Notes under the pieces: generated by a model
Database searches by the model: none
What the model was told of the DNA's origin: nothing
The model's input: the letters and a program-made list of their open reading frames with translations, nothing else
Program-made: the position numbers and the translations under genes
NCBI GenBank assembly: GCA_020975725.1
Contig: QXJR01000026.1
Span: 1,116,001 to 1,180,000 of the forward strand
Reading direction: 5' to 3'
DNA: 64,000 nucleotides
Origin: Picocystis sp. L7
Lineage: Eukaryota; Chlorophyta; Picocystophyceae; Picocystales; Picocystaceae
Shown: positions 1 to 11,625 of the stretch, piece by piece
Numbering within the stretch: position 1 is the stretch's first letter
Layout: every line of letters begins with the position of its first letter

Positions 1-429
1 TGCATCCATGACATCCTGCTGGCTGTGCGGCATGACTTTGAGTCCTTCTGTCATCGCTTGCATCACCGCATCCCATCGACCCAGGCCAAAATGCAGCAGA
101 GCACGACGCAAGCATTCCCGATCGGCTTTTTTCCACGGCAATCGATGGCGCACGGCTTCCACTTGGTTCTTCGGACGACGCAGCAGTGACCTCAGCGCGG
201 CTTGCGACTTGTTCTGCCACCTCAGCAGCGATTGGCAGCTTCTCTGCAGTTCCTTTCGATACCTCTTCTTCACGTGCGCATATCGATCCACCTTTTCGTT
301 CTCTTTTCCGCGTGATTGCGTGCCTTCGATTTCGTTTGGACGCACCGTTCCTTCCTCCGGCGTCGGACGAGGTGTTTTTTCGTCCACTTCCATTTTACCT
401 TCTTCTACTTCTTCCCGTTCGCGTTTCAT
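1..429 (-). CDS. SANT/Myb-like domain protein, N-terminal part (runs off left edge)
   Basis: The minus-strand frame is open from the ATG at 429-427 to the window edge, giving 143 residues. The first ~60 residues are charged and low-complexity. A basic stretch follows, then a SANT/Myb-like helix set containing PWKKADRECLRRALLHFG and LGRWDAVMQAM, with tryptophans spaced as in DNA- or histone-tail-binding SANT domains of chromatin remodellers and Myb-like factors. It is therefore probably a nuclear chromatin or DNA-binding protein, but the domain is cut off and no family can be named. The frame stays open further upstream through the GA-rich minisatellite, so the start is a choice: 429 is the ATG that precedes the compositionally protein-like part. 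A CACGTG box lies about 85 bp upstream (513). Confidence 0.55.
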   Translation of the reverse strand, partial: MKREREEVEEGKMEVDEKTPRPTPEEGTVRPNEIEGTQSRGKENEKVDRYAHVKKRYRKELQRSCQSLLRWQNKSQAALRSLLRRPKNQVEAVRHRLPWKKADRECLRRALLHFGLGRWDAVMQAMTEGLKVMPHSQQDVMDA

Positions 430-2270
430 CGTTCCGATCTGCAGGTTCCTACGGTGTCCCGTGTCTGCTTCTTTCCACGTTCCTGATCGCCGTCCGATCG
501 CCTCGCGGCACGTGACCAAGCACGTTTCTTCCTGTCTTTTTTTCCCTCTGCTTCGCTGGAGGGGTTGGTTCGTCTTTCTTCGTTCCTTCGTACTTCCGTG
601 GTATCCTTCCTTTCGTGTTCCACCGTGATCCCACCTTCCACCGCCTTCGATCGACGATCGGATGCGACGATGAGAGCCGCAAGACGTGCGCGGACGCGAC
701 GAGAGATGGCCGAAATGGAAGCACGAAATGGAACCACGAAAACACCGTGCTTTGGTCCGTCCAAGAAACCATCCCGATGGCGGGAGTTTCTTCTCCACGA
801 CCCCAAGGGGAGGAGAGGGGAGGAGAGGGGAGTTTCTTCTCCACGACCCCAAGGGGAGGAGAGGGGAGGAGAGGGGAGTTTCTTCTCCACGACCCCAAGG
901 GGAGGAGAGGGGAGGAGAGGGGAGTTTCTTCTCCACGACCCCAAGGGGAGGAGAGGGGAGGAGAGGGGAGGAGAGGGGAGGAGAGGGGATGGTTGGGAGT
1001 TTCTTCTCCACGACCCCAAGGGGAGGAGGGGATGGACACGTCGGACAATGGACAGGTAACAAGACCACGCGTCTCCACACCACAGTGCCAAGCGGACGTG
1101 AGGGATGCCGAAGGGAGCATGGAGGGCCTCGTTTCTCGGAAAACGGGCGAAGTTCATGATGGATCGTGGCGTGGGGAAAGGCCGTCGTTGGAGAACTTGC
1201 AATGCCATCGACTTGTGTCGCTAAACCGACTCACCAAACTTCTACTGGGAACTAGCGTTCGTAAGCCAAGCGTCATACTCCATAAACTGCTTAGAACGTA
1301 TACTTTCGGGCTTATTGGATGGAAGCGAGGGAGAAACCTTGCATTCCGACTCCTGTGCATTTCGTTAGAGCGCCGACGAAAATATGCCATAGATGGAAGG
1401 GGGGCTCGAAGATGGGGCACGTAAGTGGTGCTCCACAATGTGCATGTAGCGTCATGATTGGAACCGCTTCTGTTTTGGATCTTCTATGGCAAGCCATCTT
1501 CCACAACAAAAACACGCATTCAAAGAACAAGCCGTTGCCACTGCAAAGTCGTAGTTGGATGGGTCGATTCCTATAGAGTTGAAGAAGCATGCACGACCCA
1601 TTCGTTGTGCAAGTACATGTTTCGAGGCATGCTTGTCGCTACGGAAATTTGGTATTCTTTCGATAGCATCAATTTTCGACTTGCCTTGGCTTTTGTCTTG
1701 TCGTACCTTGGCATCATGGAGAGGCTTGCGTGTGCAATTTCAGTGGGAACCTCGGGGTCCCACGGTTCAACGGTAGTCAGAGTCTCCATATTGGCTTTAG
1801 GACATACATCTCTTCGAAAACAGGAACATCGTGTGGATCGTGTCAATGAATTCGGCGTGCATACGATTCCACATGCGGTGCACACCACCGCCTTTTCTCT
1901 CTCCGATTCGTTCGCCGTCCTTTGCATGGTCTTTGAACGTCCAAGGTCGAGGTACAACGCCATGTGGACGATCCTCGAGGTCCTTTTTTGGATCCCTTCT
2001 TTGCTCTTCGTGTCGCTCTTGGGATCGATCCCACCACGTGCCACGTCTACCCCCATCACCGACGTTCCTTCTCCCCCTTTCGACCCCATCGATCTTTCCG
2101 ATCGATCCATCCGACCTTCCAATCGGGATTCCCCGACGATCTCCCAACGGACTGTTCCCATGGAAGGTAGCCCAGTGTCCCCATCAGACCTTTCCGATTC
2201 CCCCAATCAAGGGTTCCCAATCGACTCGGTCGACATCGCCATCACCGCCAAGATCCGCATCGCGACGTCG
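430..2270. other. Intergenic region between SANT-like gene and leucyl aminopeptidase
   Basis: Apart from the minisatellite, no convincing gene is seen. An open frame in phase with the aminopeptidase extends up to 1458, but its translation lacks domain-like composition and is read here as leader/promoter DNA. A CACGTG box lies at 2035-2040, 231 bp before the chosen aminopeptidase start. Confidence 0.5.
784..1030. repeat. 46-bp GA-rich minisatellite, five units
   Basis: Five units each begin GAGTTTCTTCTCCACGACCC and continue into a GGGGAGGAGA-rich tail. Units start at 784, 830, 876, 922 and 997; the first four are exactly 46 bp apart and the last spacing is 75 bp because of extra GGGGAGGAGA blocks. 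The unit head is the 12-mer found singly upstream of other genes in this window. Overlapping open frames on both strands are by-products of the repeat. Confidence 0.9.
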
Positions 2271-3962
2271 ATGGCGGCGCGCGCAGCGCGTTGCAGCGGC
2301 CTGTTTTCCACTCCTGCTTCGTACAGGACCTCCAGACATCGCTCTGGAATGCAAGGACGCGCCATGACGGCTTCGGCGCGTGACATGCCGTCCATGCCGG
2401 ACCTTCCCGACGTGAAAGTCGTGTCGCAGCCGACGGTCATGGAAGCTTCAGGCGCGTCCAGCCGTCTCCTGGCCATCGCCACGGCCGCCAAGGCTTGGGA
2501 ACAGAACGAGAAAGACGTGTTCGAGTCTTCCCTGCTGCTGTCCGATGCGCAGCAACGGGCCTTCGCCCAGGACGTGGCGATGGAGCAACGATTCCGAGGC
2601 AAAGCGGGAAGCCAAGCGAGCGCACGCGCCTCCTGGGCGAGCAAAACGCACGTGATGATGGTAGGTGTCGATGAGAAGGGAGGAGAAGCTGAACTGAAGA
2701 AGATGGGATCCACCGTCGCCAACCAAGCCAAGGCTTGTCGTGCACATCAGGTGCAGGTGGAGATGCTGCCCAGTGGAGAGGAAGAACTGCTCTGGGACGA
2801 TGCCAAAGTGAAGGGATTCGTGCTTGGTGCAACCACTGGGTGCTTTCAAGACGAGAGGTTCAAAACCAAAAAAGGAAAGGAAGATGAACCAGAAGATGAT
2901 TGGAAATTGGAACTGGTCGAACTGGTGGTGCCAGAGGGTGCGGAGAATGAGAAGGTCCAACGGGCAGTGTCGGAAGCCACCGCCATTGCACACGGAATGC
3001 AGCTTGCACGCGGTCTTGTGTCTGCACCGGCCAATTACGTGACCCCTGCTCAGTTGGCAGAGACCGCCAGAGAGATTGCCCAGTCACATCCCGAAACCAT
3101 GTCCCTCAAGGTGCTGGAACGGGAAGAGTGCGAGCAGTTGGGTATGGGATCCTATTTGGCGGTCGCTGAAGCTTCAGATGAACCTCCCAAATTCATTCAT
3201 CTTACTTACAAACCTCGTGCAGGAGGGGGTGCGGTGCAACGCAAGCTTGGTTTGGTGGGAAAAGGCCTCACCTTCGACAGCGGCGGCTACAACATCAAAG
3301 CCGGTCCTGGATCCATGATTGAGCTGATGAAGTTTGATATGGGAGGGGCAGCAGCCACCCTTGGGGCTGCAAAGACCGTGGCCGAGCTGGAGCCTCCCAA
3401 TGTGGAGGTGCACTTCATTGTGGCGGCCTGCGAGAACATGGTGGCAGGGAGAGGGATGCGCCCAGGCGATATCATTACTGCTTCCAATGGTAAAACCATA
3501 GAGGTCAACAATACTGATGCAGAAGGTCGACTGACCCTCGCAGATGCCCTGATTTATGCTGAAAATCAGGGCGTTGAGCGCTGCTTGGACATCGCCACCC
3601 TCACTGGCGCCTGCATCGTGGCCCTGGGAGACAAGATGGGTGGTCTATTCACCCAGGATGATGAGGTTGCAGACCTGGTGGCCCAGGCATGCAAGCAGGT
3701 GGGAGAGAAATTCTGGCGCATGCCAATGGAACCTGCGTACAAGGAACAGCTGAAGAGCCTTGTTGCTGATATGAAAAACACTGGAACGAGAGCTGGTGGG
3801 AGCATCACCGCCGCACTCTTCCTCAGTGAGTATGTTAAAGAGATGAAATGGGGACACCTTGACATTGCTGGTCCTGTATGGGACGAAAAGCAAGGTGGTG
3901 CCACAGGGTTTGGAGCTGCCACCCTGTCCCAATGGGTCCTCGATGCTTCCAAGGAGAGTTAG
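2271..3962 (+). CDS. LAP: Leucyl aminopeptidase, M17 family (probably plastid-targeted)
   Basis: This 563-residue metallo-aminopeptidase removes N-terminal residues from peptides and works as a hexamer with two metals per subunit. The M17 signature NTDAEGRL is at about residue 413, the metal/active-site segment [10 protein letters not shown] at about 330-340, and the conserved [10 protein letters not shown] follows. Length matches plant and bacterial M17 enzymes with a leader (about 500-580). The start at 2271 gives a basic, Ser/Ala/Arg-rich presequence ([13 protein letters not shown]) of the kind that sends proteins to plastids or mitochondria; the frame upstream is open but not protein-like. 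No introns are visible. It converges with the TCP11-like gene, whose stop is about 650 bp downstream. Confidence 0.9.
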   Translation: MAARAARCSGLFSTPASYRTSRHRSGMQGRAMTASARDMPSMPDLPDVKVVSQPTVMEASGASSRLLAIATAAKAWEQNEKDVFESSLLLSDAQQRAFAQDVAMEQRFRGKAGSQASARASWASKTHVMMVGVDEKGGEAELKKMGSTVANQAKACRAHQVQVEMLPSGEEELLWDDAKVKGFVLGATTGCFQDERFKTKKGKEDEPEDDWKLELVELVVPEGAENEKVQRAVSEATAIAHGMQLARGLVSAPANYVTPAQLAETAREIAQSHPETMSLKVLEREECEQLGMGSYLAVAEASDEPPKFIHLTYKPRAGGGAVQRKLGLVGKGLTFDSGGYNIKAGPGSMIELMKFDMGGAAATLGAAKTVAELEPPNVEVHFIVAACENMVAGRGMRPGDIITASNGKTIEVNNTDAEGRLTLADALIYAENQGVERCLDIATLTGACIVALGDKMGGLFTQDDEVADLVAQACKQVGEKFWRMPMEPAYKEQLKSLVADMKNTGTRAGGSITAALFLSEYVKEMKWGHLDIAGPVWDEKQGGATGFGAATLSQWVLDASKES

Positions 3963-4609
3963 GAGGCCCAGAGTGCCCCTCCACAGATCTGGTGTACTCG
4001 CTACGACCGTCAAGAAAGCATTCCATACCTCCTGTTTTGGCATTCCATAGTAAACAACTTGCTTGGGTGTCGGAGGTGGTCTGTCCTTCCTTCCTGTACC
4101 AGAGCGTGGAGAATTTTGGATTGTCTCTCATTTTTTGTGGCTTTTGATGGACGACCGTGTTTGCATTCGTTTGGTCAAAGGGCAACAGTGCTTGGTTTTA
4201 TACAAGGCTTTCGGCGGAAGTCTATCGCCTAAGGTATTCCAAGGTATTGGATGATGGGGCTGGAATTTCAATGGAATGAAGCTTCGCTCAATGTCTGACA
4301 ATGAATGAGGCGAGACATCTTACTTCTGCGCTTTGAGATAATTTCTCTTGGGTATGCAGCTTGTGGGTGGAATTTTGACCACTTGTTGGTGCTTGCGCAT
4401 GGCAGGGAGGCGGAACATTCCCCTGGCACTGCCCAGGAACGCTTCGAGATCGAAGCAGTAGAGATTCTATACGTGAAGGGCATTAGGGTAGTAATACATT
4501 TTTTTACATCTACAGAAAAAGCAACTCCAGACTCACATTACAGAAGTAGAATATCTCAAGGGAGGCATCCATGCACTTATCTCGAAGCCTTCCAAAGCTG
4601 ACTGCTACT
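3963..4609. other. Intergenic, convergent 3' ends
   Basis: This spacer lies between two converging genes and presumably holds both 3' UTRs. No conserved frame, RNA gene or repeat is seen. Confidence 0.5.
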
Positions 4610-7600
4610 TTACTCTCGCGGAGGTGGAGTAATGCACTCAAATATGCTTGTGAAGGTGAGTCGTTGCACCTCGGCAACAATGGCCATGTTCAGTGCCATC
4701 TGCTTGCAATCTTCCAGGAGATGGACTGCACCACAACGTGTCAGGCTTTGAGAGGCAGCCTTACAACCTGCGGGTGTGTCTCCCAATAGTAGCAATGCTT
4801 CTAGGGTCTGAAACAGACCCTTCTGCAGGGCCAGTCGAGCATTGCCATCCCTCTTGGTCATTGAAATCAAGGTCTTGGCAATGATGTCCTCACTGGATTT
4901 GTTCTCGAGTTCAGATTCCGCTCCCACAGCGCTGTTTGTAACCATTGCAAGTTCTACTGCAATATCAATCATTCCAACACTGCCGTGATTCAACAGTGCA
5001 TCAACCCGTTTCACACTTTTTTCGATATGTGTTCCAAGGTCTTCGACCCTCCCACGAAGCCTTTGCTGCACGACAATGGAAGTGGCAGCAAGGAACATGA
5101 GTCGTTGAAAGGAGTCTTGCATGGTGAGCAGTCGCTTGTGATCGTACACGATAGTCTCTGGTATAGCGGCTGGATTGAGTGCGTCTTGTTGGCTGATTAA
5201 ATCCAAAATGCCTAAACGAATGCACAATGTTTCTTGCTTGCTTCCCTGTGTAGCCGGGCGTAGAGACTGCAACGGCGTTATCTTCCTGGATGCATCTTTC
5301 TCTGCGCTGCCACTTTTCACATGGGGTGCCAACAGGCCACTCCTGACTACCGACGGAGCTCCGGGGTTTACATCCATCAATTCATCACTGAAGTCATCCA
5401 CAAAGGAGCTAAGCCGTTCCTTTGCATTGCTCACTCGACTGGAAAGGGCCATAGCATACCAATTGTAAGTTGTGGGGATTTGTGCTTTGATGACCTCAAC
5501 ATCAATGCACGATGTTGGTAGCTTGAATTTTTCGCAAAACTTTGTCTTCATGTATGCGTATGCAGACTTCCCTCTCAGCAGCCCTTGGGCCATAAGCTGG
5601 AGGCGCGCGTTGGCACATTCCAGTTTCAATTTTTTCGTCTCCTGTAAAACAAAACGGAAGGCATCAACAATGCATGGTACAAGGAGCGCAAAGTTCTCAG
5701 CTGTGGGCTTTTCTGACACCGGGGTATCCTCAATGGTTCTCAGCAATGACTGATGGCGTTGCAGGCTTTCTTCTTCGCGGGCTGGAGCTCCAAGTTGGCG
5801 AATGAGTGCAAGAGTACTTTTCAGTAGCTCATGCAAGTACTCAACGCCAGTATCAATCTGATGAAATGCTGTTCTAATTGCCTTTGGGTTGAGGACCTCA
5901 CGTATATCCGAGACCAGCTGACGAGGTATGATGGCAGATATGTCATCATAGATCTCGACTGCAAGCCTTTCCAAGGCATCCGTGGAAAGTGGGATTTGCA
6001 CCAATTCTTCCTTTATACCATCCCAAAACATGCACTCCATTGTGCTCTGAACCTGTTCTCGTAGGCTTTTCAAAGGCGATTCCTCCATCTGTGGAGTTGT
6101 CAAAGCAGAAGAGGACCCCAGATGCCATTCGTTGTTGTACACAAGCTCAAGGATGATCTGCTCATTCGTGAGCCTGTTGTGGAACGATCCATCCCAGGCT
6201 AGATCCTCAGGACTACCGCCTGGGACTTGGCCGGCCAGTTCAGATTCATCCACACTTGCCTGCTGGGGAGAAAGCGGCGGGTTTCCACTTTTGGCCATTT
6301 CTTCAAGCCTGCTCTGCTTGACTTCTTCATAGCGCCTAGCTGCTACCTTCTTTGTCTCGGCAAGGGCCTGATCGAAGCGATCACAACCTTCCTGGCCTTT
6401 CAGCTTGAACATCCTTTCACGTATGAGGCCGACATCTTTGGTCACCTGTTCAAATACTGCTTGCAGATCTGGACTGAGGGCCAGATGCTCTTCATCCAAT
6501 GCACCCTTCAGCACCATGGAAGACATCATCTTGCACGCCATTTCCAGGAGATCTGCTTCCAGGACTTCAGAATCGGATACTTTCCACTTGGTAAAGTGTT
6601 TCAAGTATGTTTGCCAGGCTTCGTCAAACTTGTGTAGAAGGCTGGCAAATGTGGACAGCTTGCGATCCACGACAAGGTGATGGTTGCTCCCACCGAGCAT
6701 TCGGGCAGTCTTCTCTGGGGAGGATGGTGGTGAAAGCAGTCCATCCGTTGCATTCTGGAATGCAGGTGGGCGTTGTAGATATTCATGCAAGCATTCGAAG
6801 GCGGAGAGCATCTCCGCTGCAGCAACTTGCAACATGTTTTCCTGTTCTGGCATCACTCCACCCAACACAATCTCTGGATGGCCCAAAATCATGTATGCAC
6901 ACAAAAACACGCGTACAGGATACCTTGGCGTGTTCTCCTTATCCACAGTGTTTGACTTGGTACTGAAGAGCTTGTCAAGGAGCACAAGGCATGGGTCCTC
7001 TGGTCCTAGCTCGTTCGCTTTTTGCGTCAAGAGGTATTTGCTCTGCAACCTTCTCAAAAACGAGGCAGTGTGATTGATAGCACGTGGTTTCTGCAGAGCG
7101 CTGGAGAGGGAGTCAAAGTCTAGTTCAGCAGCAATCTCAGCACAGATACCCAAGTCTGCAAACTCCTGTGATAGACATGCGGTAGTACGCCTCTCTTGGC
7201 AGAAATTCTTCCAAGTCTTCTGCAGCTTCCTGCAGGAGGAGCTCCTCAGCAGCATGGTCCTTTCCCTGGACTTGTGCAACGGCGATGCAGCGGCTTGTGC
7301 AACTGAACAGAGTTGTTCGTGCCTCCTTGCCGAGGCTCGTTCCAGCCGCTGTTGGAGTTGCATCAGCACGTCTTCCCTTTCCTTTTTCTGCTGCTTTTCC
7401 ATGTTTGTCCTTGCTTGATAGACACGTTCAATGTCTTTCTTGGCGTATTCTTTGGTGACCTCGAGGTTGTCCAGTCGCAACTTCTCGGCCGCACGGAGCG
7501 AATCGGCGAACCGTTCGAGGAGCTCTTCGGTGCTCTTCTTCTGCTTCGTGAGCACTTGGTCCACGCGTGCGGATCTCTTGGCCAGTTTTTCCATCTTCTC

Positions 7601-7999
7601 GTCTCGCAGCTGCTCTCTGTTTTGGCTGGCCGTTTCCATGGCCCTCTCGAACTGCTTCTGCATCTCCGACCTTCTCTCCTCTCGTGTTCGTCGCACGCGT
7701 TCCGAGCGGGACGTCTGCACGCCGGCTTTCTTCCGCACGTCTTCCAGGACTCTGTTTCGGTTCTTTTCTGCGCTCGCCAGCCTCTCTTCGAGCTTCTTCT
7801 CCTTGTCTCCTGCATCTTGGTCCACGTCCACGTCCACGTCCTGTCCGGACGCTTGACGTCCCAGGGCCCACGTTCGGAAGGCCTTGCCCCTCGCCTGTCG
7901 CTTCCTTGCCCATCCAGATCCTTCTTCCTGGCCTTCCACGGTCTCCTGGTCCCCTTTCGACCCTTCTTTGTCCCGCAGGAGCGCCTCCATCGCGCGCAT
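4610..7999 (-). CDS. TCP11-like protein
   Basis: This long intronless frame encodes about 1129 residues from the ATG at 7999. The C-terminal two thirds matches the T-complex protein 11 family: FHNRLTNEQIILELVYN followed by a helical region, and a C-terminal block with RLGILDLISQQ and HKRLLTMQDSFQRL. Residues ~50-250 are strongly charged and predicted coiled coil, as in plant TCP11-like proteins. The family's molecular role is poorly known; animal TCP11 is linked to sperm function, and plant homologues are tied to organ and signalling phenotypes. The frame is open further to 8308, but that part overlaps G+C-rich promoter-like DNA shared with the divergent ammonium transporter, so 7999 is preferred. 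Start uncertain, family assignment firm. Confidence 0.85.
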   Translation of the reverse strand: MRAMEALLRDKEGSKGDQETVEGQEEGSGWARKRQARGKAFRTWALGRQASGQDVDVDVDQDAGDKEKKLEERLASAEKNRNRVLEDVRKKAGVQTSRSERVRRTREERRSEMQKQFERAMETASQNREQLRDEKMEKLAKRSARVDQVLTKQKKSTEELLERFADSLRAAEKLRLDNLEVTKEYAKKDIERVYQARTNMEKQQKKEREDVLMQLQQRLERASARRHEQLCSVAQAAASPLHKSRERTMLLRSSSCRKLQKTWKNFCQERRTTACLSQEFADLGICAEIAAELDFDSLSSALQKPRAINHTASFLRRLQSKYLLTQKANELGPEDPCLVLLDKLFSTKSNTVDKENTPRYPVRVFLCAYMILGHPEIVLGGVMPEQENMLQVAAAEMLSAFECLHEYLQRPPAFQNATDGLLSPPSSPEKTARMLGGSNHHLVVDRKLSTFASLLHKFDEAWQTYLKHFTKWKVSDSEVLEADLLEMACKMMSSMVLKGALDEEHLALSPDLQAVFEQVTKDVGLIRERMFKLKGQEGCDRFDQALAETKKVAARRYEEVKQSRLEEMAKSGNPPLSPQQASVDESELAGQVPGGSPEDLAWDGSFHNRLTNEQIILELVYNNEWHLGSSSALTTPQMEESPLKSLREQVQSTMECMFWDGIKEELVQIPLSTDALERLAVEIYDDISAIIPRQLVSDIREVLNPKAIRTAFHQIDTGVEYLHELLKSTLALIRQLGAPAREEESLQRHQSLLRTIEDTPVSEKPTAENFALLVPCIVDAFRFVLQETKKLKLECANARLQLMAQGLLRGKSAYAYMKTKFCEKFKLPTSCIDVEVIKAQIPTTYNWYAMALSSRVSNAKERLSSFVDDFSDELMDVNPGAPSVVRSGLLAPHVKSGSAEKDASRKITPLQSLRPATQGSKQETLCIRLGILDLISQQDALNPAAIPETIVYDHKRLLTMQDSFQRLMFLAATSIVVQQRLRGRVEDLGTHIEKSVKRVDALLNHGSVGMIDIAVELAMVTNSAVGAESELENKSSEDIIAKTLISMTKRDGNARLALQKGLFQTLEALLLLGDTPAGCKAASQSLTRCGAVHLLEDCKQMALNMAIVAEVQRLTFTSIFECITPPPRE

Positions 8000-9315
8000 G
8001 GTGGCGTCGGTTGGACGACGTTTCGTTGTGGTGCGCACCCCCCCCCAGAGGGGAACGAAGGAACCTCCCCGAGCCACGGCCTTATCCGAACCGAAAGGAC
8101 AGGCGGGGAGGGGGAGAAGGGAGGGCACGAGAACGAGGAGCGACGAGGAGGGGGATCGGAGGAGGGCCGTGGCCAGCCGGACCGAAGGGGGTCGAGGGAT
8201 TCGAGGCCATCCCCGCAGAGGAATCATAGGGGATGGAGACCGGGTCCTCGTCGGCGCGAACGAACACCGCGGAAACGGCATCCCCGGTGGCACGGGCGGG
8301 GTTCTCAAAGTCTCCTTGCATCGCTGAGGACGACCTGGTCCGATGGTGGGAATTGAGACGCGCGGGTGGGTCCGGATCTGGCACGGTTGTCGCCTCGGGT
8401 CACTACGGGTCCGACCTGGGGTTCTCCACCACCCTCACGTGCTGCAGAACCAACCAGGAGAAGAACACATGGCTGCGAACCGAAAGGAACACGTACCAGA
8501 AGTCCGCGGTGGCGCTCCCCACGCGAGGGGATGGGATCCGTGAAAGGTTGTGGAAGGTGGATGGCCGACGCATCGAAGGAAAAGTAGCCGCCGCGAGCGC
8601 CACGATCGAAAAGCGGAGCGGAGGAGCGGACGGGAATCCGATGTTCGACGGGACACGGATCACTCGAACCATCGCTTCCACGGGCGCGGAACGGGTGGGA
8701 TCGAATCCGTGAAGGTCGCACGGTCGACCAAAGAGATGCACGCGGACGAACTCGCCACGCTTTCCTGCAGCAGGAGGATGCACCGGTTCGTAAAATCGCA
8801 CCGCATCCCACGACGGTGAGAGGCGTCCGAACCATCGCCCCTGGGCCAGTTGTCGACCTATGATTGGTCGATGGCGAGAGCGGAGTGCACGAGGACCTCA
8901 CGTGCGTCCTCCGAAGCCACCCTGCGGATGGCCGTCCTCGCCGGGTCACGTCCGATAGGCTCCGAGATCTAGGGACTCTCGACCGACGTCAGAGGCACGG
9001 GTCTTCAGGGTCGTCCGAGGCCCTTGCCCTCGTTCTCCACCAATCAGATCCCATTCCCGCCCTTTCGCCCCCACCCACGCGGGTCCCCGTTTTCCCCTTC
9101 CATTCGCTCCGGCCCCCGCATCTCCCGTCGAGGACCGCCCCTCCCCGTGCCTCCCATTCCTCGAACGAACATTTAATCATGTGGGCGAGGTCCCTTCCAT
9201 CACGTGCGCATCCATCCATCCACACGCGAGTACGGATTGCTTCCATCGCCATCGCACGTGCACGCCTCAGTGCGCCAGCCGCGCCTGCGTCTCTCTTCCC
9301 TGCCGATCGTACGAG
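8000..9315. promoter_or_regulatory. Divergent promoter region of TCP11-like and ammonium transporter genes, CACGTG cluster
   Basis: This spacer separates two divergently transcribed genes. It and the following transporter intron contain five CACGTG boxes, at 8436, 8899, 9201, 9255 and 9505. With the local base composition about 0.3-0.4 would be expected in that length. CACGTG is the G-box bound by plant bHLH and bZIP factors, often in light and nutrient control. Open frames here lack domain character. Confidence 0.5.
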
Positions 9316-10985
9316 ATGCGTGCCAGGTGTGCCGTGCACAACGTCGCCGTTCCGAGACCGACACTGCGGACGCGAAAGGCGAGGAACCTCGCGGTCAAGG
9401 CACAGGTGCGGGAGACGCGATGGACGATCGTGCGCGCGCGAACCAGGGTCGAAACACGCCGCGATAGGCGACTGACCAGCTGCCTCGTGCGAACGAACGA
9501 TAGCCACGTGGTGGGTTCGAGGAAGCCGTGATCCGCACCGAAGCGGTGGAGAGGAAGCCGCTGCAGAAGCTGAGGGATGCCGCGTCCAAGCTCGGTGCGA
9601 CCTGCCTCACCGCAGCCGCTCTGAGCGGAGTGTCCTGGTTGGGAACGCCCAAGCCATGTCACGCCGCTGTGGAAGGACAGGCCGCCACCACCAGCACTGC
9701 CTCCAACGCCAAGGCCACCAGCAGAGCGGAGGTTTTCACCCTCGCTCAGGAAGACGAACTGGACAAGGCGGACACAGCCTGGGTCTTGACCTCTACCGCC
9801 CTCGTCCTGTTTATGACCATCCCGGGGCTCTCCCTCTTCTACGCCGGCCTGGTGAAGAAGGCCAACGTCCTGTCGGTGCTCATGCACTGCTTTGTCATTA
9901 CCGCCATGATGACCCTGATGTGGGTCACCTTTGGGTACTCCATGTCTTTCTCCACGGTCGGTATGGAGGAGGGGACCGTGAACCTCGCCTCCATGGTGGG
10001 GGGGCTGGATAAGGCCATGTTGACCGGCGTGACGGATGCTTCCCTGGTCGGCACCATTCCCGAAGCTCTGTGGGTGATGTTTCAAATGACCTTCGCGATC
10101 ATCACTCCTGCCCTCATGGTGGGAGCCTTCGTAGAAAGAATGAAGTTCCCGGCCATGCTTGCCTTTGTGGCGCTCTTTGCCACTTTTATTTACTTCCCCG
10201 TGTGCCACATGGTGTGGTCTGGACCCGGAGCGCTGATGGCCGATTTGGGCGTGCTCGACTTTGCTGGGGGCATCGTGGTGCACATTACCGCAGGATTCGC
10301 GGCATTGCTATCGTGCATCATGGTCGGACCCCGTAAGGAGAACAAAATGGCACCCCACAGCCTTCCATTGACGGTGACCGGAGCAGGGATGCTGTGGGTG
10401 GGCTGGTTCGGTTTCAACGCAGGTTCGGCGGCAGCATCGGGCGCGCTGGCCGCCTCTGCGATGCTCGTGACGCAGGTCTCTGCAGCCACCGCTACCTTGG
10501 TGTGGATGATCCAGGATTGGATACAGGACGGAAAGCCCACCATGCTCGGTGCAGCAACGGGATCGATTGCAGGATTGGCCTCCATCACTCCCGCAGCGGG
10601 CTTTGTCGGTGTTCCTGGAGCGCTCTTCATCGGGCTTGCCGGGGGCATCATCTGCCGGTGGTTCGCGCTCACCGTGAAGACCAAGTATGCCTACGACGAC
10701 TCTCTGGACGTGTTCGGCGTGCACGGCATGGGTGGCTTCTTGGGCACCATCCTGTGCGGTGTGTTTTGCTCGGAAGTGTTCGGTGGGAACCAAGGTGCGG
10801 TGTCCATCGTCAACCAGGTGGGCGTTCAGACCCTTTGTTCCGTGGCCACGGTCGTGTACACATTGGCCGCGACGTGGTTGATCCTCAAAGGCATCGAGAA
10901 GACCATTGGCTTGCGCGTCACCGACGGGGACGAGCTGGTCGGCCTAGACGCAGCCGAGCACGGCGAAGTGTCTTACATCGAGTGA
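9316..10985 (+). CDS. AMT: Ammonium transporter, bacterial AmtB type, with bipartite plastid-type leader
   Basis: Predicted exons are 9316-9405 and 9522-10985, with a 116-nt intron (GTGCGG start, ACTGAC near the 3' end, AG end) that joins in phase. The product is about 517 residues. The body is a full AmtB/Amt channel with 11 expected membrane helices: GLSLFYAGLV, LDFAGGIVVHITAG (pore His and structural Asp), GWFGFN and DDSLDVFGVHGMGG (second pore His). It conducts ammonium or ammonia across a membrane. The downstream frame has no ATG of its own, which supports the upstream exon. Exon 1 encodes a basic, Arg-rich presequence; exon 2 then adds a hydrophobic signal-like stretch ending in PCHAAVEG. 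This order looks like a transit peptide followed by a bacterial-style signal peptide, hinting at a plastid membrane. Location is inference. Confidence 0.88.
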
Positions 10986-11625
10986 AGGTACCACTGCACG
11001 TCCCCTTGAGGACCTTTCCATCGTGTAATCTAGCACCAGGCCAGAGCCTCGGCGTTCGCACGTGTCGGTTCCTTCTCGAAGCATGACGAAGCTTCCAACA
11101 CGTGACGGTTTCGACGTCACGTTTCGTAACGAAGGCGGCGCCCGAGACCGGTAGGATCTCAGACGGACCCTCTCGAAATGCGGGCCGTGCGGACCCGGTC
11201 TTCACCGGGGGGTGGAGGGAAGGGAGGGGAAAATCAGGGTGTGGGTGCTCGGTTGGCGGAAAGATCCGACCTGGACGAGATTGAGACGACTCGCACTCCC
11301 CACCCCACCCCTCGGTCCTTCGGATCCTCGGACCCGGTCTCAGGAAGGGCAGAGATTCAGCCTGTCCGACGAATCGGTGGGTTTCAGACGACCCTCCCTC
11401 CAACAGGCACCCTCAGCACCGCCCCGATCGTCCCCTTCTGTGCCCTGCGGGGAGGATTTGAGGCGGTGCGTGCTGACGGGGTCCCCAGTACTTAACGCCA
11501 GGTGGCGGCTTGACCGTGTCAGAAGTTGGATTCGACACACGAGAGACACACGCGCATTCGGTCGTCGCCGAAGCTCGCCTCGAATCACCCACACAAGTCG
11601 ACAGAGACACAGAGAGACAGGAAAG
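10986..11625. other. Intergenic region
   Basis: No gene is seen. The DNA is G+C-rich, with one CACGTG at 11099, and ends in a purine-rich leader (repeated GAGACAC-like units) just before the small basic protein. Confidence 0.4.

Noticed and set aside
426-1208. Long frames on both strands across the 46-bp minisatellite
   Set aside because: The repeat lacks stops in several frames; translations are repeated SPRPQGEERGGE-like strings.
1458-2270. 271-codon N-terminal extension of the leucyl aminopeptidase
   Set aside because: Composition is not protein-like, family length fits the start at 2271, and a CACGTG promoter box lies inside.
7313-8356. 347-codon + strand frame antisense to the TCP11-like gene
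   Set aside because: It mirrors the charged coiled-coil codons of the minus-strand gene (Glu/Lys-rich read backwards gives Leu/Phe/Ser) and has no domain of its own.
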